Assembly: GCA_031082185.1 (NCBI GenBank)
Contig: JAVHLI010000002.1
Coordinates: 62,001-126,000 of the forward strand
DNA: 64,000 nucleotides
Direction of reading: 5' to 3'
Source: a bacterium
Lineage (GTDB): Bacteria; Sysuimicrobiota; Sysuimicrobiia; Sysuimicrobiales; Humicultoraceae
Made by a program: the position numbers and the translations under genes. A model generated the notes under the pieces. It was not told the origin of the DNA. It made no database searches and was given only the letters and a program-made list of their open reading frames with translations. Each line of letters begins with the position of its first letter. Position 1 is the first letter of the stretch. Shown piece after piece: positions 19,708 to 29,004 of the stretch.

Positions 19708-20519
19708 GGCTTAGGAGGGCTCCCGATCAGAATCAGCACCTCTTCGATGTGGGTCAGGCTTGCTGCGGGACGGACGGTTGCCTCCTGGTGAAGGGCGCCC
19801 TGCTCGCGCACGAACGCTGAGATCGTTCCCACCGGCAGGCCGCGGGGAAACACGCCGGCCTGGCCCGAGGTCAGCACGGCCTCTCCCTCCGCTATCTCGC
19901 GCGCCCTGGACAGGTACTTCACGCGCAGCAGCGGCCCACCCTGACCATCCACCACGCCCGATTCGCGCGACTGCTGTAGCACCACGCCCACGGAGCTGCG
20001 CGAGTCGGTTATCAGCAGCACCTGCGCCGTCGAGTGGGTGACGGCAATGATGCGGCCTACGAGACCTCCGGCACCCACCACGGTGTCGTTGCGCTGTACG
20101 CCGTCCCTGGCGCCGCGATCCACCTGGATGACCGCAAACCACTGCGCGCCGCTTCGTCCAATCACCCGTGCGCCGATCGCGCGGCCTGGGGCTTGGCGCC
20201 TGAACTCAAGGAGCCGTTCCAGCCGCTGCGTTGCCTGGGCCTGCTCGCGCAACCGAACCGTCTCTTCGGAGAGGCGCTCAATATCCTCGCGCAGGCGCGT
20301 GTTCTCGACGCGCAACCGCCCTATCTCGGAGTAGAGGCGCCAGAACCGTGTACCGGCATCACCCACGCGCGAAAGCACGCCCTGGGCGGGACCAAGCCAC
20401 GCCAGCAGGAAGGAACTCACGGGACCCAGCGCCCGGCGTTCGGGCAGGCGCACCTGAAACGTCAGCAACGCTAGCGCTGCCGTTGCTAACACCGCCACCA
20501 GTACGATCCGCCGTCTCAC
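19704..20519 (-). CDS. mreC: Rod shape-determining protein MreC
   Basis: The 271-residue protein has a single N-terminal membrane helix (IVLVAVLATAALALLTF), a coiled coil (about 60-100, EIGRLRVENTRLREDIERL) and the beta domain with GRIIAVTHSTAQVLLITDSRSSVGV. It links cytoplasmic MreB to periplasmic PBP2. GTG at 20519 is the start, 36 bases after mreB. Confidence 0.93.
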   Translation of the reverse strand: MRRRIVLVAVLATAALALLTFQVRLPERRALGPVSSFLLAWLGPAQGVLSRVGDAGTRFWRLYSEIGRLRVENTRLREDIERLSEETVRLREQAQATQRLERLLEFRRQAPGRAIGARVIGRSGAQWFAVIQVDRGARDGVQRNDTVVGAGGLVGRIIAVTHSTAQVLLITDSRSSVGVVLQQSRESGVVDGQGGPLLRVKYLSRAREIAEGEAVLTSGQAGVFPRGLPVGTISAFVREQGALHQEATVRPAASLTHIEEVLILIGSPPKP

Positions 20520-20555
20520 CTAGGCGACACTCGGCCCCATGGTGCGCCAGCGCTC

Positions 20556-21593
20556 CTATCCGCGCTTGGACGCGACCAGCACCTTCTGCAACGTCTCGAT
20601 ATCTTCCAGGACTCTCCCGGCGCCCATGACCACGGCCGCCAGCGGGTCTTCCGTGAGCGAAACCGGCATGCCTGTCTCTTCCGCCAGCAGGCGGTCCATT
20701 CCGCGCAGTAGGGCGCCACCGCCAACCAGGATCATCCCGCGGTCAACGATGTCGGCGGCCAGCTCCGGAGGCGTCCGCTCCAGCGTCTGCTTCACCGCGT
20801 CCACGATCGCCTGTACCGGCTCGGCTATCGCCTCGCGGACCTCCCCACTGGTCATGCGCACCGTACGCGGCAGGCCCGAGACCAGGTCGCGCCCGCGTAC
20901 GTCCACGGCGTTCTCCTCCCGAACGGGAAAGGCGGAGCCTACAGCGATCTTAATCCCCTCCGCCGATCGCTCGCCGATGAGCAGGTTGTACGAGCGGCGG
21001 GCGTACTGGATGATCGCCTCGTCCAGTTCGTCGCCCGCGATGCGTATGGACCGGCTGGCCACGATACCGCCCAACGCGATGACCGCTACCTCGGTCGTGC
21101 CTCCGCCGATGTCCACCACCATGCTGCCGATTGGGTCTGAAACCGGCAGCCCCGCGCCGATCGCGGCGGCCATGGGCTCCTCGATGAGGTAGGCGTTTCG
21201 GGCACCCGCCTGCAGCGTTGCGTCAACGACCGCCCGCTTCTCGACCTCGGTGCAGCCCGACGGGATGCCCACCACGACCCGCGGCCGTATCCACATCCGG
21301 CCGTTCGAAGCCCGGCGGAGAAAGTAGGCAAGCATTGTCGCGGTCGTGTCGAAATCGGCAATCACGCCGTCGCGCAGCGGCCGCGTGGCCACGATGTCCC
21401 CAGGTGTGCGGCCGATCATCCGCTTGGCCTCCTCGCCCACTGCCAGGATCAGGCCGTCGTCGAGGCGCTTGGCGACCACCGAAGGCTCGCGCAGGACAAT
21501 GCCCACGCCGCGTGCGTAGATCAGGGTATTGGCCGTACCCAGGTCCACCCCCATGTCGCGCCCAAAATGCGCCAGCAACCTGTCCAATATCAT
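20556..21593 (-). CDS. mreB: Cell shape actin MreB
   Basis: The 345-residue actin-fold ATPase shows [51 protein letters not shown] and the late [15 protein letters not shown], all MreB signatures. It forms curved membrane filaments that guide the RodA/PBP2 machine. It is the first of the five linked shape genes mreB-mreC-mreD-mrdA-rodA and lies 24 bases after radC. Confidence 0.97.
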   Translation of the reverse strand: MILDRLLAHFGRDMGVDLGTANTLIYARGVGIVLREPSVVAKRLDDGLILAVGEEAKRMIGRTPGDIVATRPLRDGVIADFDTTATMLAYFLRRASNGRMWIRPRVVVGIPSGCTEVEKRAVVDATLQAGARNAYLIEEPMAAAIGAGLPVSDPIGSMVVDIGGGTTEVAVIALGGIVASRSIRIAGDELDEAIIQYARRSYNLLIGERSAEGIKIAVGSAFPVREENAVDVRGRDLVSGLPRTVRMTSGEVREAIAEPVQAIVDAVKQTLERTPPELAADIVDRGMILVGGGALLRGMDRLLAEETGMPVSLTEDPLAAVVMGAGRVLEDIETLQKVLVASKRG

Positions 21594-21617
21594 CTCAGCC
21601 TCCAGGGCACGCAGGCG

Positions 21618-22316
21618 TCAGCCCGCCAGCGCGCCGCGTTCCCGCAAACTCACAAAACGCCCATCACCGATGATGATGTGGTCGAGCACCTCAATGCCCA
21701 CCACGCGCCCGGCCTCCTGCAGACGGGCGGTAATACGCAGGTCGTCCCCGCTGGGCTCAGGCGTGCCCGAAGGGTGGTTGTGCACCAGGATGACCGCGGC
21801 GGCGCTCCGCCTGATGGCCTCCTTGAACACCTCCCGCGGGTGTATGGGCGCGCTGTCCAGCCCTCCGACGGCCACGCTGGTAACGTCCAGCACCTCGTGC
21901 CGGGTGTTGAGCAGCACGGCCCGGAAGTGCTCGCGGTCCAGGTGTCGCATCTGCCCGGCCAGCAGCGCCGCCACGTCACCCGGCGCCCTGACCAATGGCC
22001 GGCGCGCCGCCGGCGCGGCCTGCACCCGCCTTCCCAACTCGAACGCCGCCAGCACTGCCCCGGCCTTGGCCGGACCTATCCCACACTGCCGCAGCAGATC
22101 GTCCGGCCCTGCCTGGCTGAGGGCTTGAAGCGAGCCGTAGGAGACAAGCAGCTCGCCTGCGACCTCGGCCGCGCCGGAGGAACGGGTGCCGGTTCGCAGC
22201 AGCACCGTCAGGAGGTCCACGGAGGACAACCCGGCAGCGCCGCTGCGCAGGAGGCGTTCCCTGGGTCGGTCTTCTGGGGGAAGCAGTTTGACGGACAGCC
22301 CACCAGCCACCACCAT
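21618..22316 (-). CDS. radC: RadC family JAB-domain protein
   Basis: The 232-residue product has the N-terminal helix-hairpin-helix region (RERLLRSGAAGLSSVDLLTVLLRTG, LLRQCGIGPAKAG) and the C-terminal JAB/MPN motif VGGLDSAPIHPREVF...VILVHNHPSGTPEPSGDD with the HxH...D zinc ligands. Its biochemical role is unsettled despite the name; peptidase or DNA-related roles are proposed. ATG at 22316 is preceded by GGAACCGGAG; the longer frame overlaps maf and has no family similarity. Confidence 0.92.
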   Translation of the reverse strand: MVVAGGLSVKLLPPEDRPRERLLRSGAAGLSSVDLLTVLLRTGTRSSGAAEVAGELLVSYGSLQALSQAGPDDLLRQCGIGPAKAGAVLAAFELGRRVQAAPAARRPLVRAPGDVAALLAGQMRHLDREHFRAVLLNTRHEVLDVTSVAVGGLDSAPIHPREVFKEAIRRSAAAVILVHNHPSGTPEPSGDDLRITARLQEAGRVVGIEVLDHIIIGDGRFVSLRERGALAG

Positions 22317-22401
22317 CAACGCTCCGGTTCCAGCGCCATTTGGGGACACCCGTTCGCCCCCGCGCGGGAGGCGGCGGGCTGAACCGGAGCGGCCGGCGGA
22401 G

Positions 22402-23043
22402 CTAGGCTGGTCGCACGCCGATCGTCTCCAGCATGCGTGCCAACCGTGCCAGCGGGAGACCCACCACCCCGAAGTAGTCCCCCTCCAGCTTCTCCACGAA
22501 TAGCGCCGCACGGCCCTGAATGCCGTACGCCCCCGCCTTATCCATCGGCTCGCCGGACGCTACATACCGGAGGATCTCCTCCGGCGGCAACACCCGGAAC
22601 TGCACCGCGGTGGTGGAATCATCGGCCAGCGTCACGCCACGGCGACCGTGGGCGACGACGACGCCGGTGATCACGTGGTGCGTGCGACCCGAGAGGCGAT
22701 GGAGCATCTCCACCGCCTCGCCCGCCGTCGTGGGCTTTCCCAGCACGATCCCATCTACCATCACCACCGTATCGGCGGCGATGACCACCGCGTCCGGCCG
22801 CGCTTCGCTGACGGGCCTGGCCTTCCCCAGCGCAGCCCCGCGCGCGTACGCCCGCACCTGATCGAGGGTCCACCCTTGGTGGCCCGCGCCGGATGCAAGC
22901 ACTCCCAACGTCTCATCCTCCGCGACCGTTGCTGCGGTCTCGAAGGACCACCCGACCTGACGCAGGAGCTCATCGCGCCGGGGAGAGGCGGAAGCCAACA
23001 CCAGCGGCGGCACCCCGTCCCCCAGAGGGGCCGAAATATGCAC
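22402..23043 (-). CDS. maf: Maf family nucleotide pyrophosphatase
   Basis: The 213-residue product has VLASASPRRDELLRQVG at the N-terminus, IAADTVVMVDGIVLGKP in the middle and the GAYGIQGRAALFVEKLEGDYFGVVGLP ending in separate conserved blocks of Maf. These enzymes hydrolyse dTTP/UTP or modified nucleotides and are linked to septation arrest. maf-radC-mreB order is common. Confidence 0.94.
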   Translation of the reverse strand: MHISAPLGDGVPPLVLASASPRRDELLRQVGWSFETAATVAEDETLGVLASGAGHQGWTLDQVRAYARGAALGKARPVSEARPDAVVIAADTVVMVDGIVLGKPTTAGEAVEMLHRLSGRTHHVITGVVVAHGRRGVTLADDSTTAVQFRVLPPEEILRYVASGEPMDKAGAYGIQGRAALFVEKLEGDYFGVVGLPLARLARMLETIGVRPA

Positions 23044-23075
23044 GTCAGGGCAAGTATATCAGCCGGGATGGGGAG

Positions 23076-23336
23076 CTACAACAACCGGTAGATCCAGACC
23101 GCGATCACCACGCCCAGCAGCATGGCCAGGTTGAGCCGGATGATCCCGCCCGCGGTCAGGCTTATGATGCGCAAATCGAGCGTGACCGGAGGGTCAACGC
23201 CGGCGCGGACCTCGCGCGCCAGGAAGCCGAGCACCGGGTAACCGACCACCGCCTCGGCGATGACGCTACCCAGCAGGCCGCCAAACAGGATGATCACGAA
23301 CAGGACCCACCAGGGATTCCGGGTGCGACGGGCCAT
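23076..23336 (-). CDS. DUF4321 small membrane protein
   Basis: The 86-residue product has two membrane helices (WVLFVIILFGGLLGSVIAEA and a C-terminal LNLAMLLGVVIAVWIYRLL) joined by a polar loop with LDLRIISLTAGGIIRLN, matching the DUF4321 pattern. The function is unknown. It lies 9 bases after tatC and 32 before maf, a usual place for this family. Confidence 0.8.
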   Translation of the reverse strand: MARRTRNPWWVLFVIILFGGLLGSVIAEAVVGYPVLGFLAREVRAGVDPPVTLDLRIISLTAGGIIRLNLAMLLGVVIAVWIYRLL

Positions 23337-23345
23337 CGCTCACCT

Positions 23346-24080
23346 CTACTCGACGTAAGCCTGGGCGCTCGAGGCCGGCCGAGGAGCAACTAATCGTGCC
23401 AGCCAGATGCTGATCTCGTAGAGCGCGTACGTCGGCACTGCCATGAGCATCTGGGAAACCACGTCGGTCCCAGGCGTCAGCACCGCGGAAAGCACGACGA
23501 TGCCGACTATGGCGTACCGGCGGCCCGCCACCAGCGTGGCAGGCGACACTATGCCCAACCGGGCCAGGAAGACCACGACGATCGGCAGTTGGAAAATGAA
23601 CCCGAACGCCAGCACGAACGCCATCAGGAACGAAAGCGCCGGCCCAACCGCAAGCATCGGCTGCAGCCTCTCGGTCTGGTACCCCAGCAGGACCCGGACG
23701 CCCACGGGCATGATCACAAAGAGCCCGAACGCCGCGCCCAGCGCGAAGAGCACCAGCGAGGGCGGCAGCAATCCCATCACCGCGCGCCGCTCGGTCCCGG
23801 TGAGCCCCACGGCAATGAACGCCCAGAGCTGGTAGAGGATCACCGGCAGGCCTATGAAGACACCCAGCAGGAGGGCGATCTTGATGCGGATGAACAGCGC
23901 CTCCGCCGGGGCGAAGAAGACGACGTGCGGAACTTGCAGCTGGCGGATTAGCAAATCGAGCACGCGGTCCACAAAGGCAAATCCAATCACCGCACCCACA
24001 CCCAGCGCGGCAAACGCGATGAGGAGCCGCCGCCGCAGCTCCTCCAAGTGCTCCACGATCGTCATCGGTCGGTCGTGCAT
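23346..24080 (-). CDS. tatC: Twin-arginine translocase subunit TatC
   Basis: The 244-residue receptor subunit of the Tat pathway begins with MTIVEHLEELRRRLLIAF after four residues, the cytoplasmic N-terminal motif that contacts twin-arginine signals. It has six helices and the typical VFFAPAEALFIRIKIALLLG segment. It exports folded cofactor-bearing proteins. It is 5 bases from tatA. Confidence 0.95.
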   Translation of the reverse strand: MHDRPMTIVEHLEELRRRLLIAFAALGVGAVIGFAFVDRVLDLLIRQLQVPHVVFFAPAEALFIRIKIALLLGVFIGLPVILYQLWAFIAVGLTGTERRAVMGLLPPSLVLFALGAAFGLFVIMPVGVRVLLGYQTERLQPMLAVGPALSFLMAFVLAFGFIFQLPIVVVFLARLGIVSPATLVAGRRYAIVGIVVLSAVLTPGTDVVSQMLMAVPTYALYEISIWLARLVAPRPASSAQAYVE

Positions 24081-24085
24081 GTGAT

Positions 24086-24295
24086 CTAGGCATCCGGCTT
24101 CGAGGGTTTCGTCTCGTTCACGTCGTCCTCTACGTCCCGGATCGCCTTGCGGAACTCCTTGATCGTCTTCCCGGCCGCCGCCCCCAGGCCCGCGAGCCGG
24201 CTGGCTCCGAACAGAAGCAGCAGGATCAAAAGGATAACGAGCATCTCCAGGGGACCCACGCTGCCGATCACCGCCGGCGGTACGAATCCAGTCAT
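24086..24295 (-). CDS. tatA: Twin-arginine translocase pore subunit TatA
   Basis: The 69-residue product has a short N-terminus, one helix (LEMLVILLILLLLFGASRL), the FG hinge, then an amphipathic helix GAAAGKTIKEFRKAIRDV and an acidic tail. Ribosome site GGAGGTAA stands upstream of ATG 24295, and a promoter-like TATAAT lies at 24317-24322. Confidence 0.95.
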   Translation of the reverse strand: MTGFVPPAVIGSVGPLEMLVILLILLLLFGASRLAGLGAAAGKTIKEFRKAIRDVEDDVNETKPSKPDA

Positions 24296-24316
24296 CTTCA
24301 GTTACCTCCAGCTCTC

Positions 24317-24322
24317 ATTATA
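24317..24322 (-). promoter_or_regulatory. Probable -10 box for tatAC
   Basis: TATAAT on the minus strand (gtcTATAATgag) stands so that transcription would begin near 24310, about 15 bases before the tatA start. It overlaps the stop of the upstream hypothetical gene. No consensus -35 is seen, as in the tmRNA promoter. Confidence 0.45.
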
Positions 24323-24557
24323 GACCCCGGGCCGGCCGTCTACTACTGCACCGGGCCCGCAAGAGCCTTCCTACCGCCAGTCCGGCGGCCGCGCCCAGCG
24401 AGGCTACCCCAGCAATGCCCGCGCGCTCCGAGATAACCGGACCGAGGCGGAAGGTGACGGCCCCCTTGCGCAACCGAAGGCGCAGTTCGGCCAGATCCCG
24501 GCCGATGCGGTGGTGGAGCGTCGCTAACTCCGACGAGACAACAGGGTCTGCAGCCAA
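24318..24557 (-). CDS. Small hypothetical protein with one membrane helix (79 aa)
   Basis: TTG at 24557 with GAGGAGATCC upstream gives a product that starts with a basic amphipathic helix (LATLHHRIGRDLAELRLRLR) and later has one hydrophobic stretch (AGIAGVASLGAAAGLAVGRLL). It overlaps the holin-like gene by 34 bases. The pairing with a holin-X-like protein recalls DUF3618-type neighbours, but I cannot confirm the family. A longer frame reaches 24683 inside the neighbour. Confidence 0.45.
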   Translation of the reverse strand: MAADPVVSSELATLHHRIGRDLAELRLRLRKGAVTFRLGPVISERAGIAGVASLGAAAGLAVGRLLRARCSSRRPARGL

Positions 24558-24925
24558 CGGATCTCCTCGGCCATGCGTGCCGCCCAGGCCGCCCTCCGTC
24601 GCCGCAACCGGACCTTGCCGAGCGACAGCAGGACGCCCATCGCGGTTATCATGACGCCCAGGACCACCAGGGCGGCCAGCCATCCTGGCAGCCAGATCGC
24701 GGCCACCATCACGAGCGCGGCGACGGCCACGCCTACGGCCATCACGCCCAGCGCCACCGCGGCGCCAATCATGATAGCGGCAAAGGCGAAGTCCATTGCC
24801 AGAGCGTGCAGGTGTTCCCGTGCGGCGCGTCCGTACACTCCGCCAAGGGCCGCCGCGTCGGCGAGCAGCCGGCGCAGCAGTTCGCCGGAGGACTCGCCTG
24901 GGGTGGCGCGTTCATCATCCGCCAT
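24524..24925 (-). CDS. Holin-X-like (phage_holin_3_6 type) membrane protein
   Basis: The 133-residue product begins MADDERATPGESSGELLRRL, has an amphipathic helix (LADAAALGGVYGRAAREHL), two adjacent membrane hairpins (FAAIMIGAAVALGVMAVGVAVAALVMV and LAALVVLGVMITAMGVLLSL) and a basic tail. This is the layout of the actinobacterial holin-X family, which is usually chromosomal and not phage-linked; the real role is unknown. ATG at 24925 was chosen because upstream sequence is not protein-like. Confidence 0.65.
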   Translation of the reverse strand: MADDERATPGESSGELLRRLLADAAALGGVYGRAAREHLHALAMDFAFAAIMIGAAVALGVMAVGVAVAALVMVAAIWLPGWLAALVVLGVMITAMGVLLSLGKVRLRRRRAAWAARMAEEIRWLQTLLSRRS

Positions 24926-24999
24926 TGTGCCCCCATATTTCAGGGCAGGTCGGGCCTTCTCCTCTGCCGTAAGGCCTAGGAAAGCCGCGTCGCGCGCGG

Positions 25000-25692
25000 T
25001 CAGGCGACGGAGTCGGCCTCGTCTAGGATCGCTTCGGTCTGGCTCGTTCCGATGAGGTCGGCGCCCGCGCCGACCATGGCCGTCGCATCCGCCAGCGTGC
25101 GGATCCCGCCCGACGCCTTGACGCCCATGCCGGAGCCTACCGTGCGCCGCAGCAGCGCCACGTCGGCCACCGTTGCCCCTGCCCTGCCAAATCCCGTGGA
25201 AGTCTTCACATAGGCCGCGCCGGAGGCTGCTGCCAGCCCGCACGCCTGAACCTTGACGGCGTCATCCAGCAGCGCGGTCTCCAGGATCACCTTCACCGGG
25301 CGGCCGCCGGACGCGGCCACGACCGATCGGAGCTCCTCCTGCACAACCTCCCATCGGCCATCGCAGAGAGCGCCGATGTTCACTACGACGTCCACCTCAT
25401 CGGCGCCGTCGCGGACCGCGGCGGAGACCTCCGAAGCCTTCACCGCCGACGTAGAGTTGCCGTGGGGGAACCCGATCACGCTCACCACGCGGATCCCGCT
25501 CCCCTCCAGCAGCCTGTGGGCCAAGGCGACGTGCACCGGCTTGACCACCACGGATCGAACCCCCCACTCCCGCGCCACGGTGCAACCGGATTCCACGTCG
25601 GCCTGACCTGCTTCGGGCGCCAGAACCGAGTGCTCGATGCGTCCGGCCAGCGTCCGGGCTGAGGTCGGCGCGCCCTGATCCTTCGGGATCAT
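25000..25692 (-). CDS. deoC: Deoxyribose-phosphate aldolase
   Basis: DeoC splits deoxyribose 5-phosphate into acetaldehyde and glyceraldehyde 3-phosphate. The 230-residue TIM barrel shows VVSVIGFPHGNSTSAVKASE, ADEVDVVVNIGAL, VILETALLDD, and the Schiff-base lysine in YVKTSTGF, followed by GVKASGGIRT. Its ATG overlaps the stop of the response-regulator gene by 4 bases. No other nucleoside-catabolism gene is adjacent. Confidence 0.96.
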   Translation of the reverse strand: MIPKDQGAPTSARTLAGRIEHSVLAPEAGQADVESGCTVAREWGVRSVVVKPVHVALAHRLLEGSGIRVVSVIGFPHGNSTSAVKASEVSAAVRDGADEVDVVVNIGALCDGRWEVVQEELRSVVAASGGRPVKVILETALLDDAVKVQACGLAAASGAAYVKTSTGFGRAGATVADVALLRRTVGSGMGVKASGGIRTLADATAMVGAGADLIGTSQTEAILDEADSVA

Positions 25693-26375
25693 GCGGTGAC
25701 CAGCCCCTTCCGGACCGCGTAGCGCACTAGGTGTGCGCGATCGTGTAGGTCGAGTTTCTCCATGATGTGCGTGCGGTGGGTTTCAACAGTCTTGACGCTG
25801 ATGTGGAGTCGTTCCGCGATCTCCTTGTTGGTCAGGCCATCGGCGATCAAGCATACGACCTCGCGTTCCCGTTCCGTCAGGCCGTCGAACCGCCGGCGTT
25901 CTTCGTCGCGGTTGGTGGACGTCTCGTGATCCGAAACCAGCCGCCGCGCGATCATCGGATGCAGGAAGGTATGGCCTCCGACCACTGCGTGTACGGCATC
26001 CACCAGGTCGCGGGCGCTGGCCCGCTTCAAGACGTAGCCCGATGCGCCCGCCTTCACCAACTCGAAAACATAGTCCTCGTCCTCGTGCATGGTCAGGATG
26101 ACCACCCCGACGTCCGGCAGGGAGGCCTTGATGCGCCGGGTCGCCTCCACCCCGTTCATCCTCGGCATGCTAACGTCCAGGCACACCACGTCGGGCTTGA
26201 GACTCTGGGCCAGCTCCACGGCCGCGACGCCATCGCCCGCCTCACCCACGACCTCAATGTCCGGCTCGGCCTGGAGCAGGCGCTTAATGCCCTCCCGCAC
26301 GATGGCATGGTCATCGGCGACAATTAGCCGGATGGTCCTGGGACCTCCGGGCGCAACGTCTTGGAACTGGCTCAC
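25689..26375 (-). CDS. NarL/FixJ-type response regulator
   Basis: The 228-residue product has a receiver domain (DD at 21-22, phosphoacceptor D67 in CLDVSMPRMNG, switch Lys in YVLKRASARD) and a C-terminal LuxR-type helix-turn-helix (about 160-225, LTEREREVVCLIADGLTNKEIAERL). It starts with GTG overlapping the preceding oxidoreductase gamma-subunit gene by 4 bases and ends overlapping deoC by 4. No histidine kinase is adjacent, so its partner is elsewhere. Its place in the operon suggests feedback on the oxidoreductase genes (inference). Confidence 0.93.
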   Translation of the reverse strand: MSQFQDVAPGGPRTIRLIVADDHAIVREGIKRLLQAEPDIEVVGEAGDGVAAVELAQSLKPDVVCLDVSMPRMNGVEATRRIKASLPDVGVVILTMHEDEDYVFELVKAGASGYVLKRASARDLVDAVHAVVGGHTFLHPMIARRLVSDHETSTNRDEERRRFDGLTEREREVVCLIADGLTNKEIAERLHISVKTVETHRTHIMEKLDLHDRAHLVRYAVRKGLVTA

Positions 26376-26911
26376 GGGCGGGAGCCCTCGCGCGCGCCAC
26401 GCTCGAACGCCGCCGCGTTGCGCGCGATTATCTGAGGGTCTGCCACCATCCCGTCCAGGGCCGCGCGCACGCTCTCGGCAGAGAGGATCGGCCGAGCAGC
26501 GAGCGTGGCGCCAAGCAGCACGACGTTGGCCGCCCGCGCCGCGCCCAGTTCGACGGCGATGGCCGTCGCCGGCACCGCAATGACCTCCACGTCGGTGCGC
26601 TCAGGAACCCGCCCAGTCAGCGTGCTGTCGCAAACGATGAGACCCCCGGGCCGAACGGCGGGCTCAAACCGGTCCAGCGAAGGTCGGTTCATTGCGATCA
26701 TCACGGTTGGGTCGGAGACCACCGGCGAGCCGATGGGTTCGCTGCTGATCACTACCGTGCAGTACGCGGTGCCGCCCCGCTGCTCCGGTCCGTACGCGGG
26801 CAGCCAGGTGACCTCGCGCCCCTCGCTGAGGGCCGCCTGCGCCAGAACCTCGCCCAGGAACAGCACGCCCTGCCCCCCGAAGCCGGCTATCACGATCTCG
26901 TGAACGGCCAT
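26372..26911 (-). CDS. 2-oxoacid:ferredoxin oxidoreductase gamma subunit
   Basis: The 179-residue product begins MAVHEIVIAGFGGQGVLFLG, the gamma-subunit signature, and has WLPAYGPEQRGGTAYCTVVIS. It bridges the alpha and beta subunits of CoA-dependent 2-oxoacid:ferredoxin oxidoreductases. It lies 4 bases after the TPP subunit and is the last of the four linked subunits. Confidence 0.93.
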   Translation of the reverse strand: MAVHEIVIAGFGGQGVLFLGEVLAQAALSEGREVTWLPAYGPEQRGGTAYCTVVISSEPIGSPVVSDPTVMIAMNRPSLDRFEPAVRPGGLIVCDSTLTGRVPERTDVEVIAVPATAIAVELGAARAANVVLLGATLAARPILSAESVRAALDGMVADPQIIARNAAAFERGAREGSRP

Positions 26912-26915
26912 GCGG

Positions 26916-27677
26916 CTACTCCCCGCTCCTGGTGGTGTCCTTCAGAACGCCCAGAGGGAAGGCGGGGATCATGTTGGCCTCGCACCACGCGATGGCCTCG
27001 ACCGGCGGGAGCTTCCAGTTTACCGGGCAGGTCGAGAGCAGCTCGACGATGCCCAAACCCCTGTCCTCAAGCTGCGCCCGGAACGCGGCCTCCACGGCGC
27101 GTCGAGCCCGGTGGATGCGGGCCGGGCTCGTGACCGCTTCGCGTGCGGCATACGCCACGCCGTCAATGCCGGCCAGGAGTTCGACCACCCGCAACGCCCC
27201 CCCCGCCTGGCGAACGTCCCTGCCGTAGGGGGTGGTCGTGGTCTTCATTCCCGACAGGGTGGTCGGCGCCATCTGACCGCCGGTCATGCCGTAGATCGCG
27301 TTGTTCACGAAGATGACCGTGATGCGCTCGCCCCGCGCGGCGGCATGGAGGATCTCAGCGATGCCTATCGAGGCCAGATCGCCGTCGCCCTGGTACGTGA
27401 ACACGACGCGGTCGGGCAGCACGCGCTTGATGCCCGTGGCGACCGCCGGAGCACGGCCGTGTGGAGCCTGCTGGAAATCCACCTTGAAGTAATTGTAGAT
27501 GAAGACCGAGCACCCAACCGAAGCAACCCCGATCGTCCGCTCCCGGATGCCGAGGCTGTCAATCGCCTCTGCCACCAGGCGGTGAATAATACCGTGCGTG
27601 CAGCCCGGACAGTAGTGCAGGGGCACGTCCACCAGCGAGCGGGGCCTGGCGGTAACCTCAACCATATCCTTGATCAT
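26916..27677 (-). CDS. 2-oxoacid:ferredoxin oxidoreductase beta (TPP) subunit
   Basis: The 253-residue product carries [15 protein letters not shown] (cluster and TPP region), and the TPP motif [20 protein letters not shown]...[15 protein letters not shown] with GDGD and NN. ATG at 27677 overlaps the alpha subunit stop by 4 bases. The open frame continues inside the alpha gene, which is not relevant. With the alpha subunit it oxidises a 2-oxoacid to acyl-CoA and CO2, reducing ferredoxin. Confidence 0.93.
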   Translation of the reverse strand: MIKDMVEVTARPRSLVDVPLHYCPGCTHGIIHRLVAEAIDSLGIRERTIGVASVGCSVFIYNYFKVDFQQAPHGRAPAVATGIKRVLPDRVVFTYQGDGDLASIGIAEILHAAARGERITVIFVNNAIYGMTGGQMAPTTLSGMKTTTTPYGRDVRQAGGALRVVELLAGIDGVAYAAREAVTSPARIHRARRAVEAAFRAQLEDRGLGIVELLSTCPVNWKLPPVEAIAWCEANMIPAFPLGVLKDTTRSGE

Positions 27678-28726
27678 GCCCAGGCCACCTCCCCGGCCAC
27701 GGCCGACCGAATCGCCTCCGACACCTCCACCGGAGAAGGCACTACCCCACCGACGCGGCCGTACAATCCGACCGGCGCCCTGCCCGATAGGGCGAGGCGA
27801 ACGTCCTCCACCATCTGTCCCGCGCTGAGTTCCACAACCAGCCACCGGCGCGGCGACCTCTCGAACGCGGAAGTCGGGAACGGCCAGAGGGTGATCGGCC
27901 TGATCAAACCAACTGCATGTCCCTGCGCACGCTCGCGATCCACGGCCGACCGGGCCACGCGTGCCGCTATTCCGTAGGCAACAACGAGTACTTCTGCATC
28001 GTCGGCGCGGTAGGCCTCCCATCGCTGCTCGCGCTCACGGATCTCCTGGTAGGTCCTCATCAAAGAAAGGACGTGCTGTTCGAGCTCTTCCGGGGCCAGG
28101 TAGATAGATGAGATCACGCGAGGAGTTCCCACGGCGCCGGTCGTGGCCCAGTCAGGAGGCGGCGGCGGCGCGATGGGTTCGGGTAGCGTCACAGGCTCCA
28201 TCATCTGCCCGAGGATGCCGTCTGCGGCGACTATCACCGGCAGCCGGTAGCGCTCGGCCAGTTCGAACGCAACCGGCATGAGGTCAACGATCTCCTGGAC
28301 CGTGGACGGCGCCAGCACGATGCCGTGGGTGTCACCGTGCCCCAGCCCGCGGGTAACCTGGAAGTAGTCTCCCTGCGCTGGCGCGATGTTACCGAGTCCG
28401 GGACCGCCGCGCATCACGTTGGCCACGACGCACGGCAGCCTGGAGCCGATCATGTAAGATATGCCTTCCGTCATCAGGCTGAAGCCAGGGCTGCTGGTGG
28501 TGGCCATGGCACGGACGCCGGCGCCTGAAGCGCCGTGGACCATGTTGATGGCCGCGATCTCGCTCTCGGCCTGGACGAAGACACCACCCGCCTTTGGCAT
28601 GTGGCGGGCCATGTACTCCGGCACCTCGTTCTGCGGCGTAATCGGATAACCGAAATACGCCCGGCAACCGGCGCGGATGGCCGCCTCGGCCAGCGCCTCG
28701 TTTCCCTTCATCAGGGTGCGCTTCAC
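27674..28726 (-). CDS. vorB: 2-oxoacid:ferredoxin oxidoreductase alpha subunit, VorB-like
   Basis: The 350-residue protein starts [20 protein letters not shown] and continues [39 protein letters not shown] and [11 protein letters not shown]. This N-terminus and length resemble VorB (branched-chain 2-oxoisovalerate) and related Kor subunits, more than PorA. Substrate specificity cannot be fixed from sequence; pyruvate-type is less likely. The ATG overlaps the ferredoxin subunit by 4 bases. Confidence 0.9.
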   Translation of the reverse strand: MKRTLMKGNEALAEAAIRAGCRAYFGYPITPQNEVPEYMARHMPKAGGVFVQAESEIAAINMVHGASGAGVRAMATTSSPGFSLMTEGISYMIGSRLPCVVANVMRGGPGLGNIAPAQGDYFQVTRGLGHGDTHGIVLAPSTVQEIVDLMPVAFELAERYRLPVIVAADGILGQMMEPVTLPEPIAPPPPPDWATTGAVGTPRVISSIYLAPEELEQHVLSLMRTYQEIREREQRWEAYRADDAEVLVVAYGIAARVARSAVDRERAQGHAVGLIRPITLWPFPTSAFERSPRRWLVVELSAGQMVEDVRLALSGRAPVGLYGRVGGVVPSPVEVSEAIRSAVAGEVAWA

Positions 28727-29004
28727 TTGGGACCCTCCCGCTTAGGGGGGGATTTCCGGGGGCGCAGCACGGTGATCGCCACCTCCGGGCAGACCAGCGC
28801 GCATGCCGTGCAGGAGGTGCACCGGGCCTGGTCGGTCACGTGTACGACAGCATACCCCAAACGGTTGAGCGAGCCCAACTCCATGATCTCCGGCGGGCAG
28901 ACAGCCACGCAAAGCCCGCAGCCCTTGCACCGCTCCGCGGCGATGAGCACCCGCTGCGGTAGGATCACCCCTGTGGGAGCATCACCTTCCGGGCACGCCG
29001 TCAT
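28723..29004 (-). CDS. 2-oxoacid:ferredoxin oxidoreductase delta subunit, two [4Fe-4S]
   Basis: The 93-residue ferredoxin has two full CxxCxxCxxxCP motifs, [14 protein letters not shown] and [14 protein letters not shown]. It carries electrons from the TPP subunit to ferredoxin. It is the first of the four oxidoreductase subunits, coupled by 4-base overlaps to both the AcuB-like gene upstream and the alpha subunit downstream. Confidence 0.93.
   Translation of the reverse strand: MTACPEGDAPTGVILPQRVLIAAERCKGCGLCVAVCPPEIMELGSLNRLGYAVVHVTDQARCTSCTACALVCPEVAITVLRPRKSPPKREGPK

Noticed and set aside
24524-24925. Prophage origin for the holin-like gene
   Set aside because: No other phage gene is near; the holin-X family is commonly chromosomal, and neighbours are tat and deoC.
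27678-28022. Extended N-terminus for the oxidoreductase TPP subunit
   Set aside because: It falls inside the alpha-subunit gene and is not protein-like; the ATGA overlap marks the real start.
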